A stretch of 64,000 bases of DNA from Klebsiella quasipneumoniae subsp. quasipneumoniae (lineage in GTDB: Bacteria; Pseudomonadota; Gammaproteobacteria; Enterobacterales; Enterobacteriaceae): the NCBI RefSeq assembly GCF_020525925.1, contig NZ_CP084876.1, positions 1,302,001-1,366,000 on the forward strand. Reading direction: 5' to 3'. The notes below the pieces were generated by a model. The model saw only the letters and a program-made list of their open reading frames with translations, was not told the origin of the DNA and did no database searches. Both the position numbers and the translations under genes were made by a program. Every line of letters starts with the position of its first letter. Position 1 is the stretch's first letter. This document shows positions 1 to 8,461 of the stretch, one piece after another.

Positions 1-1
1 T

Positions 2-121
2 CGTCCTATCGCCGGCAATGCCCCGACCATTGCGCTGCTGATGGCATGGAAAAAAGGCACCATCAAGCCGGCGCTGGCCGATTTTATCGCCACGGCCAGA
101 GAGCATGCGGCTGCAGGATAA
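2..121 (+). CDS. LysR-family regulator, C-terminal fragment (cut by window edge)
   Basis: An open frame enters from the left edge and ends at TAA 119-121, giving 39 residues with the pattern PTIALLMAWKKG followed by PALADFIATAREH. This resembles the last strand and helix of the LysR substrate-binding domain, where a hydrophobic strand with a W-K/R pair is followed by a helix ending near ALAREH. In E. coli the gene just upstream of hcaT is hcaR, a LysR regulator, so this may be its counterpart. The fragment is too short to fix identity. The frame has no start in the window. Confidence 0.5.
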   Translation, partial: RPIAGNAPTIALLMAWKKGTIKPALADFIATAREHAAAG

Positions 122-443
122 TCTCCTGTCTGTAGCGGACCGCTGACGGGCGGCGGCGCCTGAACGTCGGTCGTAAGCTGTGATGAACTTCACGATTTTA
201 ACGCAAACTTTCAGGGTTATGTCTGTCAGCCTGTCTGGTCTGTCATCCTACGCCATGGCTACCTCCAACGCCTCGGGCACTGCGTTTCAGCCGCGGTATC
301 CGCCGGAATGCCATTTTTTCCGCCAGGGGCGTCGCCCGGAGAACGAGGCACCATGGTGAATAAACCGCCTTTTTCCGCTTTCTGCCTGACTTGCGTCCGC
401 CGGGGTTTATCGCCAGACTGTCGCCTCCATTCGGGAGGGAATC
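122..443. other. Intergenic region upstream of hcaT
   Basis: A 322-base stretch without a convincing gene. Short open frames in it lack good ribosome sites and known similarity. It holds a strong CRP-like site at 179-194, and otherwise I see only the putative leader of hcaT, with GGGAGG at 435-440 as its ribosome-binding site. Confidence 0.6.
179..194. promoter_or_regulatory. CRP (cAMP receptor protein) site candidate
   Basis: TGTGA-N6-TCACG, matching the consensus TGTGA-N6-TCACA at 9 of 10 fixed positions, centred at 186.5 and 257 bp before the hcaT start. hca genes of E. coli are known to be under catabolite control, which makes a functional site plausible. I could not place a convincing -10 element at class II distance, so promoter geometry is open. 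Confidence 0.55.
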
Positions 444-1580
444 ATGGTCTTGCACTCCACGCGCTGGCTGGCGCTCAGTTACTTCACCTACTTTTTTAGC
501 TACGGTATTTTTCTGCCCTTCTGGAGCGTCTGGCTGGCCGGTAACGGACTGACCCCGGAAACCATCGGCATCTTGCTCGGCGCCGGTCTGGTAGCCCGTT
601 TTCTCGGCAGCCTGCTGATCGCCCCGCGGGTGAGCGACCCCTCCCGGCTGATCGCCGCGCTGCGCGTGCTGGCGCTGTTAACCTTGCTCTTCGCGCTGGC
701 CTTCTGGGCCGGCAGCCACGTCGCATGGCTGCTGGCGATCATTGTGGGCTTCAACCTGTTCTTTTCGCCGCTGGTGCCGCTGACGGATGCCCTGGCCAAT
801 ACCTGGCAAAAGCAAATCACCATGGACTATGGCCGGGTGCGGCTATGGGGCTCTATCGCCTTTGTGATTGGTTCGGCGCTGACCGGCAAGCTGGTGAGCC
901 TGTTTGATTACCGGGCGATCCTGCTGATGCTCAGCCTGGGCGTCGCCTCGATGCTGCTCGGCATGCTGCTGAAACCGTCGGTGATGCCCGAGGGGGCGTC
1001 GCGCCAGCAGCAGGGGGCCGGGCTGGCGGCCTGGCTGACGCTGGTGCGCCAGAGCTGGCGCTTTCTCGCCTGCGTTTGCCTGCTGCAGGGGGCGCACGCC
1101 GCCTACTACGGCTTTAGCGCCATTTACTGGCAGCAGGCAGGCTATTCGGCCTCGGCGGTGGGCTATTTGTGGTCGCTAGGCGTGGTGGCGGAAGTGGTGA
1201 TCTTCGCGCTGAGTAAAAAGGTGTTCCGCCGCTTCAGCGCGCGGGATCTGCTGCTGCTCTCTGCCCTGTGCGGGCTGGTCCGCTGGACGCTGATGGGCTG
1301 GAGCACGGCGCTGCCGGGGCTTATCCTCGCGCAGATCCTTCACTGCGGCACCTTTACGGTGTGTCATCTGGCGGCGATGCGCTATATCGCCGCCCGCCAG
1401 GGCAGCGAAGTGATCCGCCTGCAGGCCGTCTACTCCGCGGTGGCGATGGGCGGCAGTATTGCCATCATGACCGTCTTCGCCGGCTTCCTCTACCAGCACC
1501 TGCACCAGGGCGTGTTCTGGGTGATGGCGCTGCTGACCATCCCGGCGCTGGCTATCCGGCCAAAAACGGTGGCGGCCTAG
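444..1580 (+). CDS. hcaT: MFS transporter HcaT (putative 3-phenylpropionate permease)
   Basis: A 378-residue membrane protein that starts MVLHSTRWLALSYFTYFFS, as in E. coli HcaT (379 aa), with about 12 hydrophobic segments. It belongs to the major facilitator superfamily nucleoside-H+ symporter-like group. In E. coli it lies beside the hca genes and is thought to import 3-phenylpropionate or cinnamate by proton symport; transport itself is inferred from context. Conserved stretches include FFSPLVPLTDALANTWQ (about 107-123) and CHLAAMRYIAARQGSE. The gene is convergent with csiE and shares a CTAG with it, each stop codon lying in the other gene's final codons. The substrate in this organism is not shown, because the dioxygenase genes are not in the window. 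Confidence 0.93.
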   Translation: MVLHSTRWLALSYFTYFFSYGIFLPFWSVWLAGNGLTPETIGILLGAGLVARFLGSLLIAPRVSDPSRLIAALRVLALLTLLFALAFWAGSHVAWLLAIIVGFNLFFSPLVPLTDALANTWQKQITMDYGRVRLWGSIAFVIGSALTGKLVSLFDYRAILLMLSLGVASMLLGMLLKPSVMPEGASRQQQGAGLAAWLTLVRQSWRFLACVCLLQGAHAAYYGFSAIYWQQAGYSASAVGYLWSLGVVAEVVIFALSKKVFRRFSARDLLLLSALCGLVRWTLMGWSTALPGLILAQILHCGTFTVCHLAAMRYIAARQGSEVIRLQAVYSAVAMGGSIAIMTVFAGFLYQHLHQGVFWVMALLTIPALAIRPKTVAA

Positions 1581-2854
1581 TCTTCGAGCATCGCGCAGAT
1601 ATGCTGCTGCTGGCGTTCAGTGAAGCAGTTCTCCGCGTGGATCAGCGGCGGTGAAAACAGCGGCAGCGCCGTCGCATAGGGGGTGACGATAAGCGTCACC
1701 CCTTTGGGCGCCCCCTCTTTCTGAAAGCGCTCTACGCTCTGGTATTTAATGTTCAGCGGCAGCAGCGTCAGTTCGCGCAACTGCTGCTCCAGGGCCGCCT
1801 CCATATCCGGATTATCATCGGTCAGCAGCAGAACCTGCTTCTCATGCAGGTCGCTTTTCTGCATCAGCCAGGCGCCAAAGATCACTGCGATTAAGCCGGT
1901 CTCTTCCTCATTAAAACGGACGTGCCAGGCCTCCTCGAATTCGCTCAATGCCGCCTGGGTGGTGCGCAGTAAGCGAGGATAGAGCCGGCTCACTTCCTCT
2001 GTGAGCGTGTTATCGATGCCGATAGCAAACACGCTGCGGATCAACGCCTGCGACAAGTGAATATAAAGCTGATCGCTCAGCCCCTGCTCGTCACTGAACG
2101 ACCTGCCGGCGAGCATCTGGAAGCGGTGGATCAGGCCGGAAATAGCCAGCCGCAGGCGTCGATCCTGCGGGTGACCATCGCGGAGCGGATCGGGGGTTTT
2201 GAGCATCATAAACAGCAGCGAGAGGAAAAAAGGCTCTCCGACATGCGGCGTCGCGCCGACCCGACGCTGCCAGTGGCGGACAATCTCCTGCGCCAGGGTG
2301 AACTCGGCGGCGGTCTGCGCCCAGCGTTGCTGTTCATCATTGAAGTCGGGTGAATATCCCCGGTGATGCTCAAGCAGACAGTACTGCAGGTACAGGCGCA
2401 GAAACTGAACGTCCCGGCAGTCGAACTGGCGATTGAGCGCTCGCGCGCAGCGGTTCACCAGCGCCTGCAGGTTAGTATCATCGTACAGGGTACGGGCGAT
2501 GCCTTCCTGTTTAAGCTGCGTTTTCAGCGCCGGGGTAAAATGATGGTTAACGAACTGCGGGCACAGGCGCAGGCCCCGCCGCAGCGCATGCAGCAGGCAT
2601 AAACGTTGGTCGAGCGCGGCGCCTTCAATCCGATAGCTGCCGTCCACCTGTGACCGAAGGGTCAGGCGGTGGTAACGCTGAATTTCGCGTCCGGTCTCCT
2701 CAATATCCTGCCGGGCCGTGGTCTCATCAACGAGGTTGATTCTGCCAAGCCGTTCAGTCGTTACCGACTGTCCGGGCAGATAAAACATCAGGAGCACCTG
2801 GCTACGGCGCTGTGGACTGGAAAGCGCAGATGGTGGTTCAATGACGGTCATCAT
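1577..2854 (-). CDS. csiE: Stationary-phase inducible protein CsiE
   Basis: A 425-residue protein, matching E. coli CsiE (426 aa) in length and in its QRLCLLHALRRGLRLCP and GIDNTLTEEVSRLYPRLLRTT blocks. It has the layout of PRD-type regulators (PTS regulatory domain, usually in sugar antiterminators): an N-terminal winged-helix-like part, then two PRD-like helical regions, the second near residues 240-340. No histidine phosphorylation site is obvious enough to name. In E. coli it is induced by RpoS and cAMP-CRP in stationary phase; its biochemical role is unknown. It is transcribed towards hcaT and divergent from the nickel/cobalt gene pair. ATG ATG at the start leaves a one-codon ambiguity. 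Confidence 0.93.
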   Translation of the reverse strand: MMTVIEPPSALSSPQRRSQVLLMFYLPGQSVTTERLGRINLVDETTARQDIEETGREIQRYHRLTLRSQVDGSYRIEGAALDQRLCLLHALRRGLRLCPQFVNHHFTPALKTQLKQEGIARTLYDDTNLQALVNRCARALNRQFDCRDVQFLRLYLQYCLLEHHRGYSPDFNDEQQRWAQTAAEFTLAQEIVRHWQRRVGATPHVGEPFFLSLLFMMLKTPDPLRDGHPQDRRLRLAISGLIHRFQMLAGRSFSDEQGLSDQLYIHLSQALIRSVFAIGIDNTLTEEVSRLYPRLLRTTQAALSEFEEAWHVRFNEEETGLIAVIFGAWLMQKSDLHEKQVLLLTDDNPDMEAALEQQLRELTLLPLNIKYQSVERFQKEGAPKGVTLIVTPYATALPLFSPPLIHAENCFTERQQQHICAMLED

Positions 2855-2978
2855 CTGGTAAGTTCCAGTTAGGGTTTCCGCTAAGAATAGACAATGACAG
2901 CGGCGGGGGCAGGGAAGTGCGCCCGCTTTAGCTCAGGATTGCTGGCGAAGTTCACAGAATTTTTCACGTGAGGAACAG

Positions 2979-3617
2979 ATGAACAGAGTGAAACAATGCA
3001 CCAGCGCGGCGTTTTTCATGGTTTTATCATGGACAGCCGCCGCGCATCCGCATAGCTTCATCAGTTTGCAGAGCGAGCCGGTGGTCAAAGAGGGCTTGCT
3101 TAGCGGGTTTAAAATGCGCTGGACGATGGATGAAATTACCTCATCGGATCTGCTCTACGACGCCAGAAACGCTAAACCAGGCAGCGAAGTATGGAAAAAA
3201 CTGGCGGCGGAGGTGATGGCCAACGTGCTCGGCCAGCACTATTTCAGCGAGCTGTGGCACAACGGCCAGCGGGTGAAATTTGAAAATCGCCCCGACGGCT
3301 ACGGTCTTGAGCGCGACGGCCTGCAGGCGGTACTAACCTTCACCCTGCCGCTGGCGACGCCGCAACCCGTTGCCGGACAGACATTTACCTTTTCCACTTT
3401 CGACCCGACCTACTATGTCGACATGTTTTATGACAAAGATAGCGATTTTTCCCTGCCCGCAGCGCTGCAGGCCGACTGTAAGGCAACGGTAATGACGCCA
3501 AAACCGAATGACAAAATGCTCTCATACGCCCAGTCGCTGGATAAAGCGGATGCGCCGCCGGAGGATATGGCGCTGGGCAGCTATTTTGCCCAGAAGGTGA
3601 CCCTGACATGTCAGTAA
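2979..3617 (+). CDS. DUF1007 family periplasmic protein, partner of NicO transporter
   Basis: 212 residues with a cleavable signal peptide (positively charged start, hydrophobic core to about residue 20, cleavage near AAA-HPHS). The mature protein begins HPHSFI, a histidine motif typical of DUF1007 proteins, which are usually encoded next to nickel/cobalt transporters and are thought to handle the metal in the periplasm. The stop codon overlaps the start of the NicO gene by 10 bp, so the two are translationally coupled. AGGAACAG precedes the ATG. Direct metal binding is inferred from the family and neighbour. Confidence 0.8.
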   Translation: MNRVKQCTSAAFFMVLSWTAAAHPHSFISLQSEPVVKEGLLSGFKMRWTMDEITSSDLLYDARNAKPGSEVWKKLAAEVMANVLGQHYFSELWHNGQRVKFENRPDGYGLERDGLQAVLTFTLPLATPQPVAGQTFTFSTFDPTYYVDMFYDKDSDFSLPAALQADCKATVMTPKPNDKMLSYAQSLDKADAPPEDMALGSYFAQKVTLTCQ

Positions 3618-4588
3618 TTTTTACCCCGCGCACGCGCGCGTCGCGCTGGAAAGCGCTGTGGCCGTTGGCGCTACTGCTGGCCGTGAGCGTCACGGGCGGC
3701 TTCTGGCTGTGGCAGGCCTGGCCGCAGGTGCTGATGCAGAGCGCGTTCTGGCAGCGCGCGCTCAATCTGGAGCTCAGCCGCCTGCTGCAGGCGGTGGCGG
3801 AGAATCCGGCGGCGGCGGGGCTGTCGCTGCTTGGGTTCAGCTTCGTTTACGGGGTGCTCCATGCCTTAGGGCCCGGCCACGGCAAAATTGTCATTACCAC
3901 CTGGCTTGCCACCCATCCTTCGAAGTTGAAATCGAGTATTAACCTGACGCTGGCCGCCTCTTTATTGCAGGGGCTGGTGGCTATCGCGCTGGTGGTAGTG
4001 GTGCTGGCGCTGCTGCAGCTGCCGGCGCGCCAGCTGCATCTCAGTAGTTTCTGGCTCGAGAAGGGGAGCTATTTGCTGGTGGGCGCGTTAGGTCTGCTGC
4101 TCTGCTTGAGGGCGCTGAAAAAGCTGCGTCTGCTGCTGAGCCGGCCAACGTTTACCGCGTTTACCCCGCATCATGTTCATAACGAACACTGCGGCTGCGG
4201 GCATCAGCATCTCCCGGCCCCGGAGCAGCTGCAGGCCGGCGACGACTGGCGGGCTCGCACCGTGATTGTCCTGTCGATGGGCATGCGTCCCTGCTCGGGG
4301 GCGATCATGGTCCTGCTGTTCAGCAAGGTGATCGGGGTGTTCAACTGGGGGATGGCGGCGGCGCTGGCGATGGCGGCAGGGACCTCATTGACTATCACGG
4401 CGCTGGCGCTGCTGGTGCATAGTTTTCGCCAGCTGGCGGTGAAGCTGGGTCGGCATCAGGCGCCGCCGCTGTGGCGCCAGGTGGGCTGGCTGACGCTGGC
4501 GCTGGCCGGCGGCGTGGCGCTGCTGGTGGCCGCTGTCGTGATGTGGAGTAGCGCGATCGCGCCAAGCGGCGGTTTGCGGCCGTTTTAG
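3608..4588 (+). CDS. NicO/RcnA-family nickel-cobalt transporter
   Basis: A 326-residue inner-membrane protein with the NicO signature HALGPGHGKIVITTW at about residues 86-100 in the first core helices, a histidine/cysteine-rich loop (HHVHNEHCGCGHQH, about 188-201) and a second signature GMRPCSGAIMVLL (about 225-237). The family includes RcnA, which exports Ni2+ and Co2+, and related importers. Export or import cannot be decided from sequence alone. The start overlaps the DUF1007 gene. A bidirectional terminator separates it from suhB. Confidence 0.87.
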   Translation: MSVIFTPRTRASRWKALWPLALLLAVSVTGGFWLWQAWPQVLMQSAFWQRALNLELSRLLQAVAENPAAAGLSLLGFSFVYGVLHALGPGHGKIVITTWLATHPSKLKSSINLTLAASLLQGLVAIALVVVVLALLQLPARQLHLSSFWLEKGSYLLVGALGLLLCLRALKKLRLLLSRPTFTAFTPHHVHNEHCGCGHQHLPAPEQLQAGDDWRARTVIVLSMGMRPCSGAIMVLLFSKVIGVFNWGMAAALAMAAGTSLTITALALLVHSFRQLAVKLGRHQAPPLWRQVGWLTLALAGGVALLVAAVVMWSSAIAPSGGLRPF

Positions 4589-4593
4589 AACAT

Positions 4594-4622
4594 AAAAAAA
4601 GGAAGCCGCGGCTTCCTTTTTA
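4594..4622. terminator. Bidirectional terminator between NicO gene and suhB
   Basis: The hairpin GGAAGCC-GC-GGCTTCC is flanked by A7 on the left and T5 on the right, so it can end transcription from both converging genes. Confidence 0.85.
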
Positions 4623-4635
4623 CATCTGCAAGAGA

Positions 4636-5439
4636 TTAACGCTTCAGCGCGTCGCTCAGCTGCTCGCGCATATTCGCCAGCATCGCTTTCACCACACGCG
4701 GGTTACCGGCAACGATGTTGCCCGTCAGCATATAGTTATGACCGCCGGTGAAGTCGCAAACAATAGCGCCTGCTTCACGGGCGATCAGCTCGCCTGCGGC
4801 GAAATCCCATGGTTTCAGGGCAATTTCAAAGTAACCGTCAACGCGGCCGGCGGCAACGTAGGCCAGATCCAGCGCGGCGGAGCCGGTGCGGCGGAAATCG
4901 GCGCATTCGGTGAACATGTTGCCGAGAATATTCATGTAAGTGGTGGCGTGCTGCTTCGCCTTGAACGGGAAGCCGGTCGCGATGATGGTGCCGTCGAGGT
5001 CGCGAGCGTTGCTGCCGCGCAGACGGTAGCCGTTCAGCTGCGCGCCCTGGCCGCGGGTCGCGGTGAACAGTTCGTTACGCATCGGATCGTAAACCACCGC
5101 GACTTCAGTACGGCCTTTGATGCGTACGGCGATGGAAACAGAGAAGTGCGGCAGACGTTTAACGAAGTTGGTGGTGCCATCCAGTGGATCGATAACCCAT
5201 TGAACATCCTGCTCTTCACCAGCGTGTTCACCGCTTTCTTCGGTGATAATGGTGTGCTGCGGGTAAGATTTGCGAATGGTTTCGATAATAATCGCTTCGG
5301 CGGCTTTATCGACGTTGGTCACAAAATCATTGCTGCCTTTCTGGCTGGTTTCTACGGTGTCTGGCGTTTCGTAGTGTTTGGCAATTAAATTACCCGCCTT
5401 GCGCGCGGCGCGCACGGCGATGTTCAGCATCGGATGCAT
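4636..5439 (-). CDS. suhB: Inositol-1-monophosphatase / Nus factor SuhB
   Basis: 267 residues, the same length as E. coli SuhB and nearly identical. IMPase motifs are present: GSNDFVTNVDKAAE, EESGE (about 67-71), the metal-binding WVIDPLDGTTNF (about 81-92) and PWDFAAGELIAREAGA near 218-233. It hydrolyses myo-inositol 1-phosphate with Mg2+ in vitro. In E. coli its cellular role is as a subunit of the ribosomal RNA antitermination complex, binding NusA and RNA polymerase. Divergent from trmJ across a 120-bp promoter region. Confidence 0.97.
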   Translation of the reverse strand: MHPMLNIAVRAARKAGNLIAKHYETPDTVETSQKGSNDFVTNVDKAAEAIIIETIRKSYPQHTIITEESGEHAGEEQDVQWVIDPLDGTTNFVKRLPHFSVSIAVRIKGRTEVAVVYDPMRNELFTATRGQGAQLNGYRLRGSNARDLDGTIIATGFPFKAKQHATTYMNILGNMFTECADFRRTGSAALDLAYVAAGRVDGYFEIALKPWDFAAGELIAREAGAIVCDFTGGHNYMLTGNIVAGNPRVVKAMLANMREQLSDALKR

Positions 5440-5559
5440 CGGTCTCTCTCACTGGATGTTAAAGAACGGGAAAAAACGGCGCATATAATAACAGCGAATT
5501 CTGCTTATGTCTCCGTTTTATGGTAGCATGCCCGAATAATCTTTAGCCGAAGAACCATA

Positions 5560-6294
5560 ATGCTGCAAAATATTCGAATCGTACTGGTAGAAACCTCCCA
5601 CACCGGCAATATGGGCTCCGTTGCCCGCGCGATGAAAACCATGGGCTTAACCAACCTGTGGCTGGTCAATCCGCTGGTGAAACCTGATTCCCAGGCCATT
5701 GCGCTGGCCGCGGGCGCCAGCGACGTCATTGGCAACGCGCAGATCGTCGATACCCTTGATGAAGCGCTGGCGGGCTGTAGCCTGGTGGTTGGCACCAGCG
5801 CGCGCTCCCGCACGCTGCCGTGGCCGATGCTCGATCCCCGCGAATGCGGCCTGAAAAGCATCGCCGAAGGCCAGCATGCGCCGGTGGCGCTGGTGTTTGG
5901 CCGCGAGCGCGTTGGCCTGACCAACGACGAACTGCAGAAGTGTCACTACCATGTGGCCATCGCCGCCAACCCGGAGTACAGCTCGCTGAACCTGGCGATG
6001 GCGGTGCAGGTTATCGCCTACGAAGTGCGGATGGCCTGGCTGGCGGCGCAGGAGCAAGCGCAGCCGGCGGTTGAGCACGAAGAAGCGCCGTACCCGCTGG
6101 TGGATGACCTGGAGCGTTTCTACGGTCATCTTGAGCAGACGCTGCTGGCGACGGGCTTTATTCGCCCGAATCATCCGGGGCAGGTGATGAACAAACTGCG
6201 TCGTCTGTTCACTCGTGCGCGCCCGGAAAGCCAGGAGCTGAACATCCTGCGCGGCATGCTGGCCTCGATTGACCAGCAGAATAAAGGCAAGTAA
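5560..6294 (+). CDS. trmJ: tRNA (cytidine/uridine-32-2'-O)-methyltransferase TrmJ
   Basis: A 244-residue SPOUT-class methyltransferase. The N-terminal domain carries [23 protein letters not shown] (motif 1 region, N of TGN), then [14 protein letters not shown] (motif 2, about 110-123) and [10 protein letters not shown] (motif 3, about 141-150), which together form the knotted SAM site. The C-terminal part is the short helical TrmJ extension. It methylates the ribose of position 32 in several tRNAs. It precedes iscR, as in E. coli, with a REP element between them. Confidence 0.96.
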   Translation: MLQNIRIVLVETSHTGNMGSVARAMKTMGLTNLWLVNPLVKPDSQAIALAAGASDVIGNAQIVDTLDEALAGCSLVVGTSARSRTLPWPMLDPRECGLKSIAEGQHAPVALVFGRERVGLTNDELQKCHYHVAIAANPEYSSLNLAMAVQVIAYEVRMAWLAAQEQAQPAVEHEEAPYPLVDDLERFYGHLEQTLLATGFIRPNHPGQVMNKLRRLFTRARPESQELNILRGMLASIDQQNKGK

Positions 6295-6302
6295 CCGCGT
6301 TG

Positions 6303-6392
6303 ATGCCGGATGGCGCTGCGCTTATCCGGCATGCAAATCACGCGGCCCTTGCTATCTCCTGGTGGGAGAGGGCCGGGGTGAGGGCGCCCGGC
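6303..6392. repeat. REP palindrome plus adjoining enterobacterial repeat
   Basis: GCCGGAT at 6305-6311 and ATCCGGC at 6324-6330 form a REP palindromic unit around GGCGCTGCGCTT. It is followed at about 6360-6392 by GGTGGGAGAGGGCCGGGG and GTGAGGGCGCC, a motif that recurs in Klebsiella and Salmonella intergenic regions. Confidence 0.8.
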
Positions 6393-6423
6393 AACGCGGA
6401 AGGAAAACGGCACGGAAAGCCAA

Positions 6424-6448
6424 ATACCTGACTAAAACAGTCAAGTAA
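6424..6448. promoter_or_regulatory. IscR type-1 binding site, distal
   Basis: The 25-mer begins ATACCTGACTAAAACAGTCA and fits the known type-1 consensus ATASYYGACTRWWWTAGTCR (first 20 positions) at nearly every position. [2Fe-2S]-IscR binds such sites to repress the isc operon. Confidence 0.85.
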
Positions 6449-6473
6449 ATAGTTGACCAAATTACTCGGGAAT
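6449..6473. promoter_or_regulatory. IscR type-1 binding site, proximal, with TTGACC -35-like element
   Basis: This second 25-mer begins ATAGTTGACCAAATTACTCG and directly abuts the first site. Its TTGACC (6453-6458) could serve as a -35 element, so bound IscR would cover the promoter. The -10 is not certain; an extended candidate TGCTATGCA lies at 6488-6496. Confidence 0.75.
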
Positions 6474-6550
6474 GTCAGACTTGGCCCTGCTATGCAATAC
6501 CCATATTAATAAAAAGCCCGGCCAGGGGCGAGTTTGAGGTTAAGTAAGAC

Positions 6551-7042
6551 ATGAGACTGACATCTAAAGGGCGTTATGCCGTGACCGCGATGCTTGACGT
6601 TGCGCTCAACTCTGAAACGGGCCCGGTGCCGTTGGCAGATATTTCAGAGCGTCAGGGAATTTCGCTTTCCTATCTGGAACAGCTGTTCTCTCGCCTGCGT
6701 AAAAATGGCCTGGTTTCCAGCGTTCGTGGCCCAGGCGGCGGTTATCTGTTAGGTAAAGATGCCGGCAGTATCGCCGTCGGCGAAGTCATTAGCGCCGTGG
6801 ACGAATCCGTTGACGCCACCCGTTGCCAGGGCAAGGGCGGCTGTCAGGGCGGCGATAAATGCCTGACTCACGCGCTGTGGCGCGATCTGAGCGAACGCCT
6901 GACCGGCTTCCTGAACAATATCACCCTCGGGGAACTGGTGAATAACCAGGAGATCCTCGATGTTTCCGGTCGTCAGCATCAGCACGAAACCCAGCGCAAT
7001 GCGCGCACCCAGGACGCGATCGACGTTAAGCTGCGCGCCTGA
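6551..7042 (+). CDS. iscR: Iron-sulfur cluster regulator IscR
   Basis: A 163-residue Rrf2-family winged-helix repressor (E. coli 162). The helix-turn-helix lies at about 28-55 ([19 protein letters not shown]), the wing [12 protein letters not shown] at about 58-69, and the cluster ligands are Cys92, Cys98, Cys104 and His107 in [16 protein letters not shown]. With a [2Fe-2S] cluster it represses its own operon through type-1 sites; the apo form controls other targets through type-2 sites. It is first in the isc operon, with two type-1 sites in its promoter. Variation from E. coli is mainly in the C-terminal tail. Confidence 0.98.
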   Translation: MRLTSKGRYAVTAMLDVALNSETGPVPLADISERQGISLSYLEQLFSRLRKNGLVSSVRGPGGGYLLGKDAGSIAVGEVISAVDESVDATRCQGKGGCQGGDKCLTHALWRDLSERLTGFLNNITLGELVNNQEILDVSGRQHQHETQRNARTQDAIDVKLRA

Positions 7043-7047
7043 GTGAC

Positions 7048-7102
7048 CCGTCCCGTTTCGGGCTGCGGCTGACAGGGCGAGGCAGCGCGAAACGGCGGGA
7101 CA
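7048..7102 (+). promoter_or_regulatory. Strong iscR-iscS intercistronic stem-loop
   Basis: GTCCCG-TTTCG at about 7050-7060 pairs with CGAAA-CGGCGGGAC at about 7087-7101 to form a long GC-rich hairpin. In E. coli the corresponding structure protects the iscR part of the mRNA when the small RNA RyhB causes degradation of the iscSUA part. Confidence 0.65.
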
Positions 7103-7215
7103 ACGATTATAAAGAGCTTTCAGAATCAGGCCGGGATGCTCCGACATTCCGTGTACTCGGTCGTACATCAAGCCGGTTGCCTGATTCCTTGCATTGAGTG
7201 ATGTACGGAGTTTAA

Positions 7216-7223
7216 GAGCAATG
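7216..7223 (+). promoter_or_regulatory. RyhB small-RNA target at iscS start
   Basis: GAGCAATG spans the iscS start codon and is perfectly complementary to CAUUGCUC in the conserved core of RyhB. This matches the known RyhB-iscS pairing position in E. coli. RyhB itself is not in the window. Confidence 0.6.
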
Positions 7224-8435
7224 AAATTACCGATTTACCTCGATTACTCCGCAACCACGCCGGTGGACCCGCGTGTTGCCGAGAAAATGATGCAGTTCCT
7301 GACCATGGACGGGACCTTTGGTAACCCGGCCTCCCGTTCCCACCGTTTTGGCTGGCAGGCTGAAGAGGCGGTTGATATCGCCCGCAATCAGATTGCCGAG
7401 CTGGTCGGTGCCGACCCGCGCGAAATCGTCTTTACCTCTGGTGCGACTGAATCCGACAACCTGGCGATCAAGGGTGCAGCCAACTTTTATCAGAAAAAAG
7501 GCAAGCACATCATCACCAGCAAAACCGAGCATAAAGCGGTTCTGGATACCTGCCGTCAGCTGGAGCGCGAAGGCTTCGAAGTGACCTACCTGGCGCCGCA
7601 GAGCAATGGGATTATCGATCTGAAAGAGCTGGAAGCGGCGATGCGTGATGACACCATCCTGGTTTCCATCATGCATGTGAATAACGAAATCGGCGTGGTG
7701 CAGGATATCGCTACCATCGGCGAGATGTGTCGCGCCCGCGGTATCATTTACCACGTAGACGCCACCCAGAGCGTGGGCAAGCTGCCTATCGATCTGAGCC
7801 AGCTGAAAGTTGACCTGATGTCCTTCTCCGGTCACAAAATCTACGGTCCGAAAGGCATCGGCGCGCTGTACGTGCGTCGTAAGCCGCGTATTCGTATCGA
7901 AGCGCAAATCCACGGCGGCGGCCACGAGCGCGGTATGCGTTCCGGTACTCTGCCTGTTCACCAAATCGTCGGCATGGGTGAAGCTTACCGTATCGCCAAA
8001 GAAGAGATGGAAAGCGAGATGGCGCGTCTGCGCACGCTGCGCAACCGTCTGTGGAACGGCGTGAAGGATATGGAAGAAGTGTACCTCAACGGCGACCTCG
8101 AGCAGGGCGCGCCGAACATTCTTAACGTCAGCTTCAACTATGTTGAAGGCGAGTCGCTGATTATGGCGCTGAAAGACCTGGCGGTTTCCTCCGGTTCAGC
8201 CTGTACTTCCGCGAGCCTTGAGCCATCCTACGTGCTGCGCGCGTTAGGCATGACTGATGAACTGGCGCACAGTTCTATTCGTTTCTCTTTAGGTCGTTTC
8301 ACTACCGAAGAAGAGATTGACTACGCCATCAACCTGATTCGTAAATCCATTGGCCGTCTGCGCGAGCTTTCTCCACTGTGGGAAATGTTCAAACAGGGCG
8401 TGGATCTGAACAGTATTGAATGGTCACATCACTAA
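7221..8435 (+). CDS. iscS: Cysteine desulfurase IscS
   Basis: 404 residues from ATG 7221, the E. coli length. An upstream in-frame start (7194) was rejected because the family begins [14 protein letters not shown] and GGAG at 7207-7210 sits at a proper distance. IscS is a fold-type I PLP enzyme that takes sulfur from L-cysteine and passes it to IscU, TusA, ThiI and others. The PLP lysine is in [12 protein letters not shown] (about Lys206) and the persulfide cysteine is in [10 protein letters not shown] (about Cys328). It is cotranscribed with iscR and iscU. Confidence 0.98.
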   Translation: MKLPIYLDYSATTPVDPRVAEKMMQFLTMDGTFGNPASRSHRFGWQAEEAVDIARNQIAELVGADPREIVFTSGATESDNLAIKGAANFYQKKGKHIITSKTEHKAVLDTCRQLEREGFEVTYLAPQSNGIIDLKELEAAMRDDTILVSIMHVNNEIGVVQDIATIGEMCRARGIIYHVDATQSVGKLPIDLSQLKVDLMSFSGHKIYGPKGIGALYVRRKPRIRIEAQIHGGGHERGMRSGTLPVHQIVGMGEAYRIAKEEMESEMARLRTLRNRLWNGVKDMEEVYLNGDLEQGAPNILNVSFNYVEGESLIMALKDLAVSSGSACTSASLEPSYVLRALGMTDELAHSSIRFSLGRFTTEEEIDYAINLIRKSIGRLRELSPLWEMFKQGVDLNSIEWSHH

Positions 8436-8461
8436 TTCGGCACCAATAAGGAGAATTCATC

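Noticed and set aside
2855..2978. A second CRP-like site (TTCACAG...TTCACG) before the nickel genes
   Set aside because: The two half-sites run in the same direction rather than facing each other, so they do not make the CRP palindrome.
7194..7220. Nine-codon N-terminal extension of IscS
   Set aside because: It lies before the conserved start [10 protein letters not shown], and the ribosome site suits ATG 7221.
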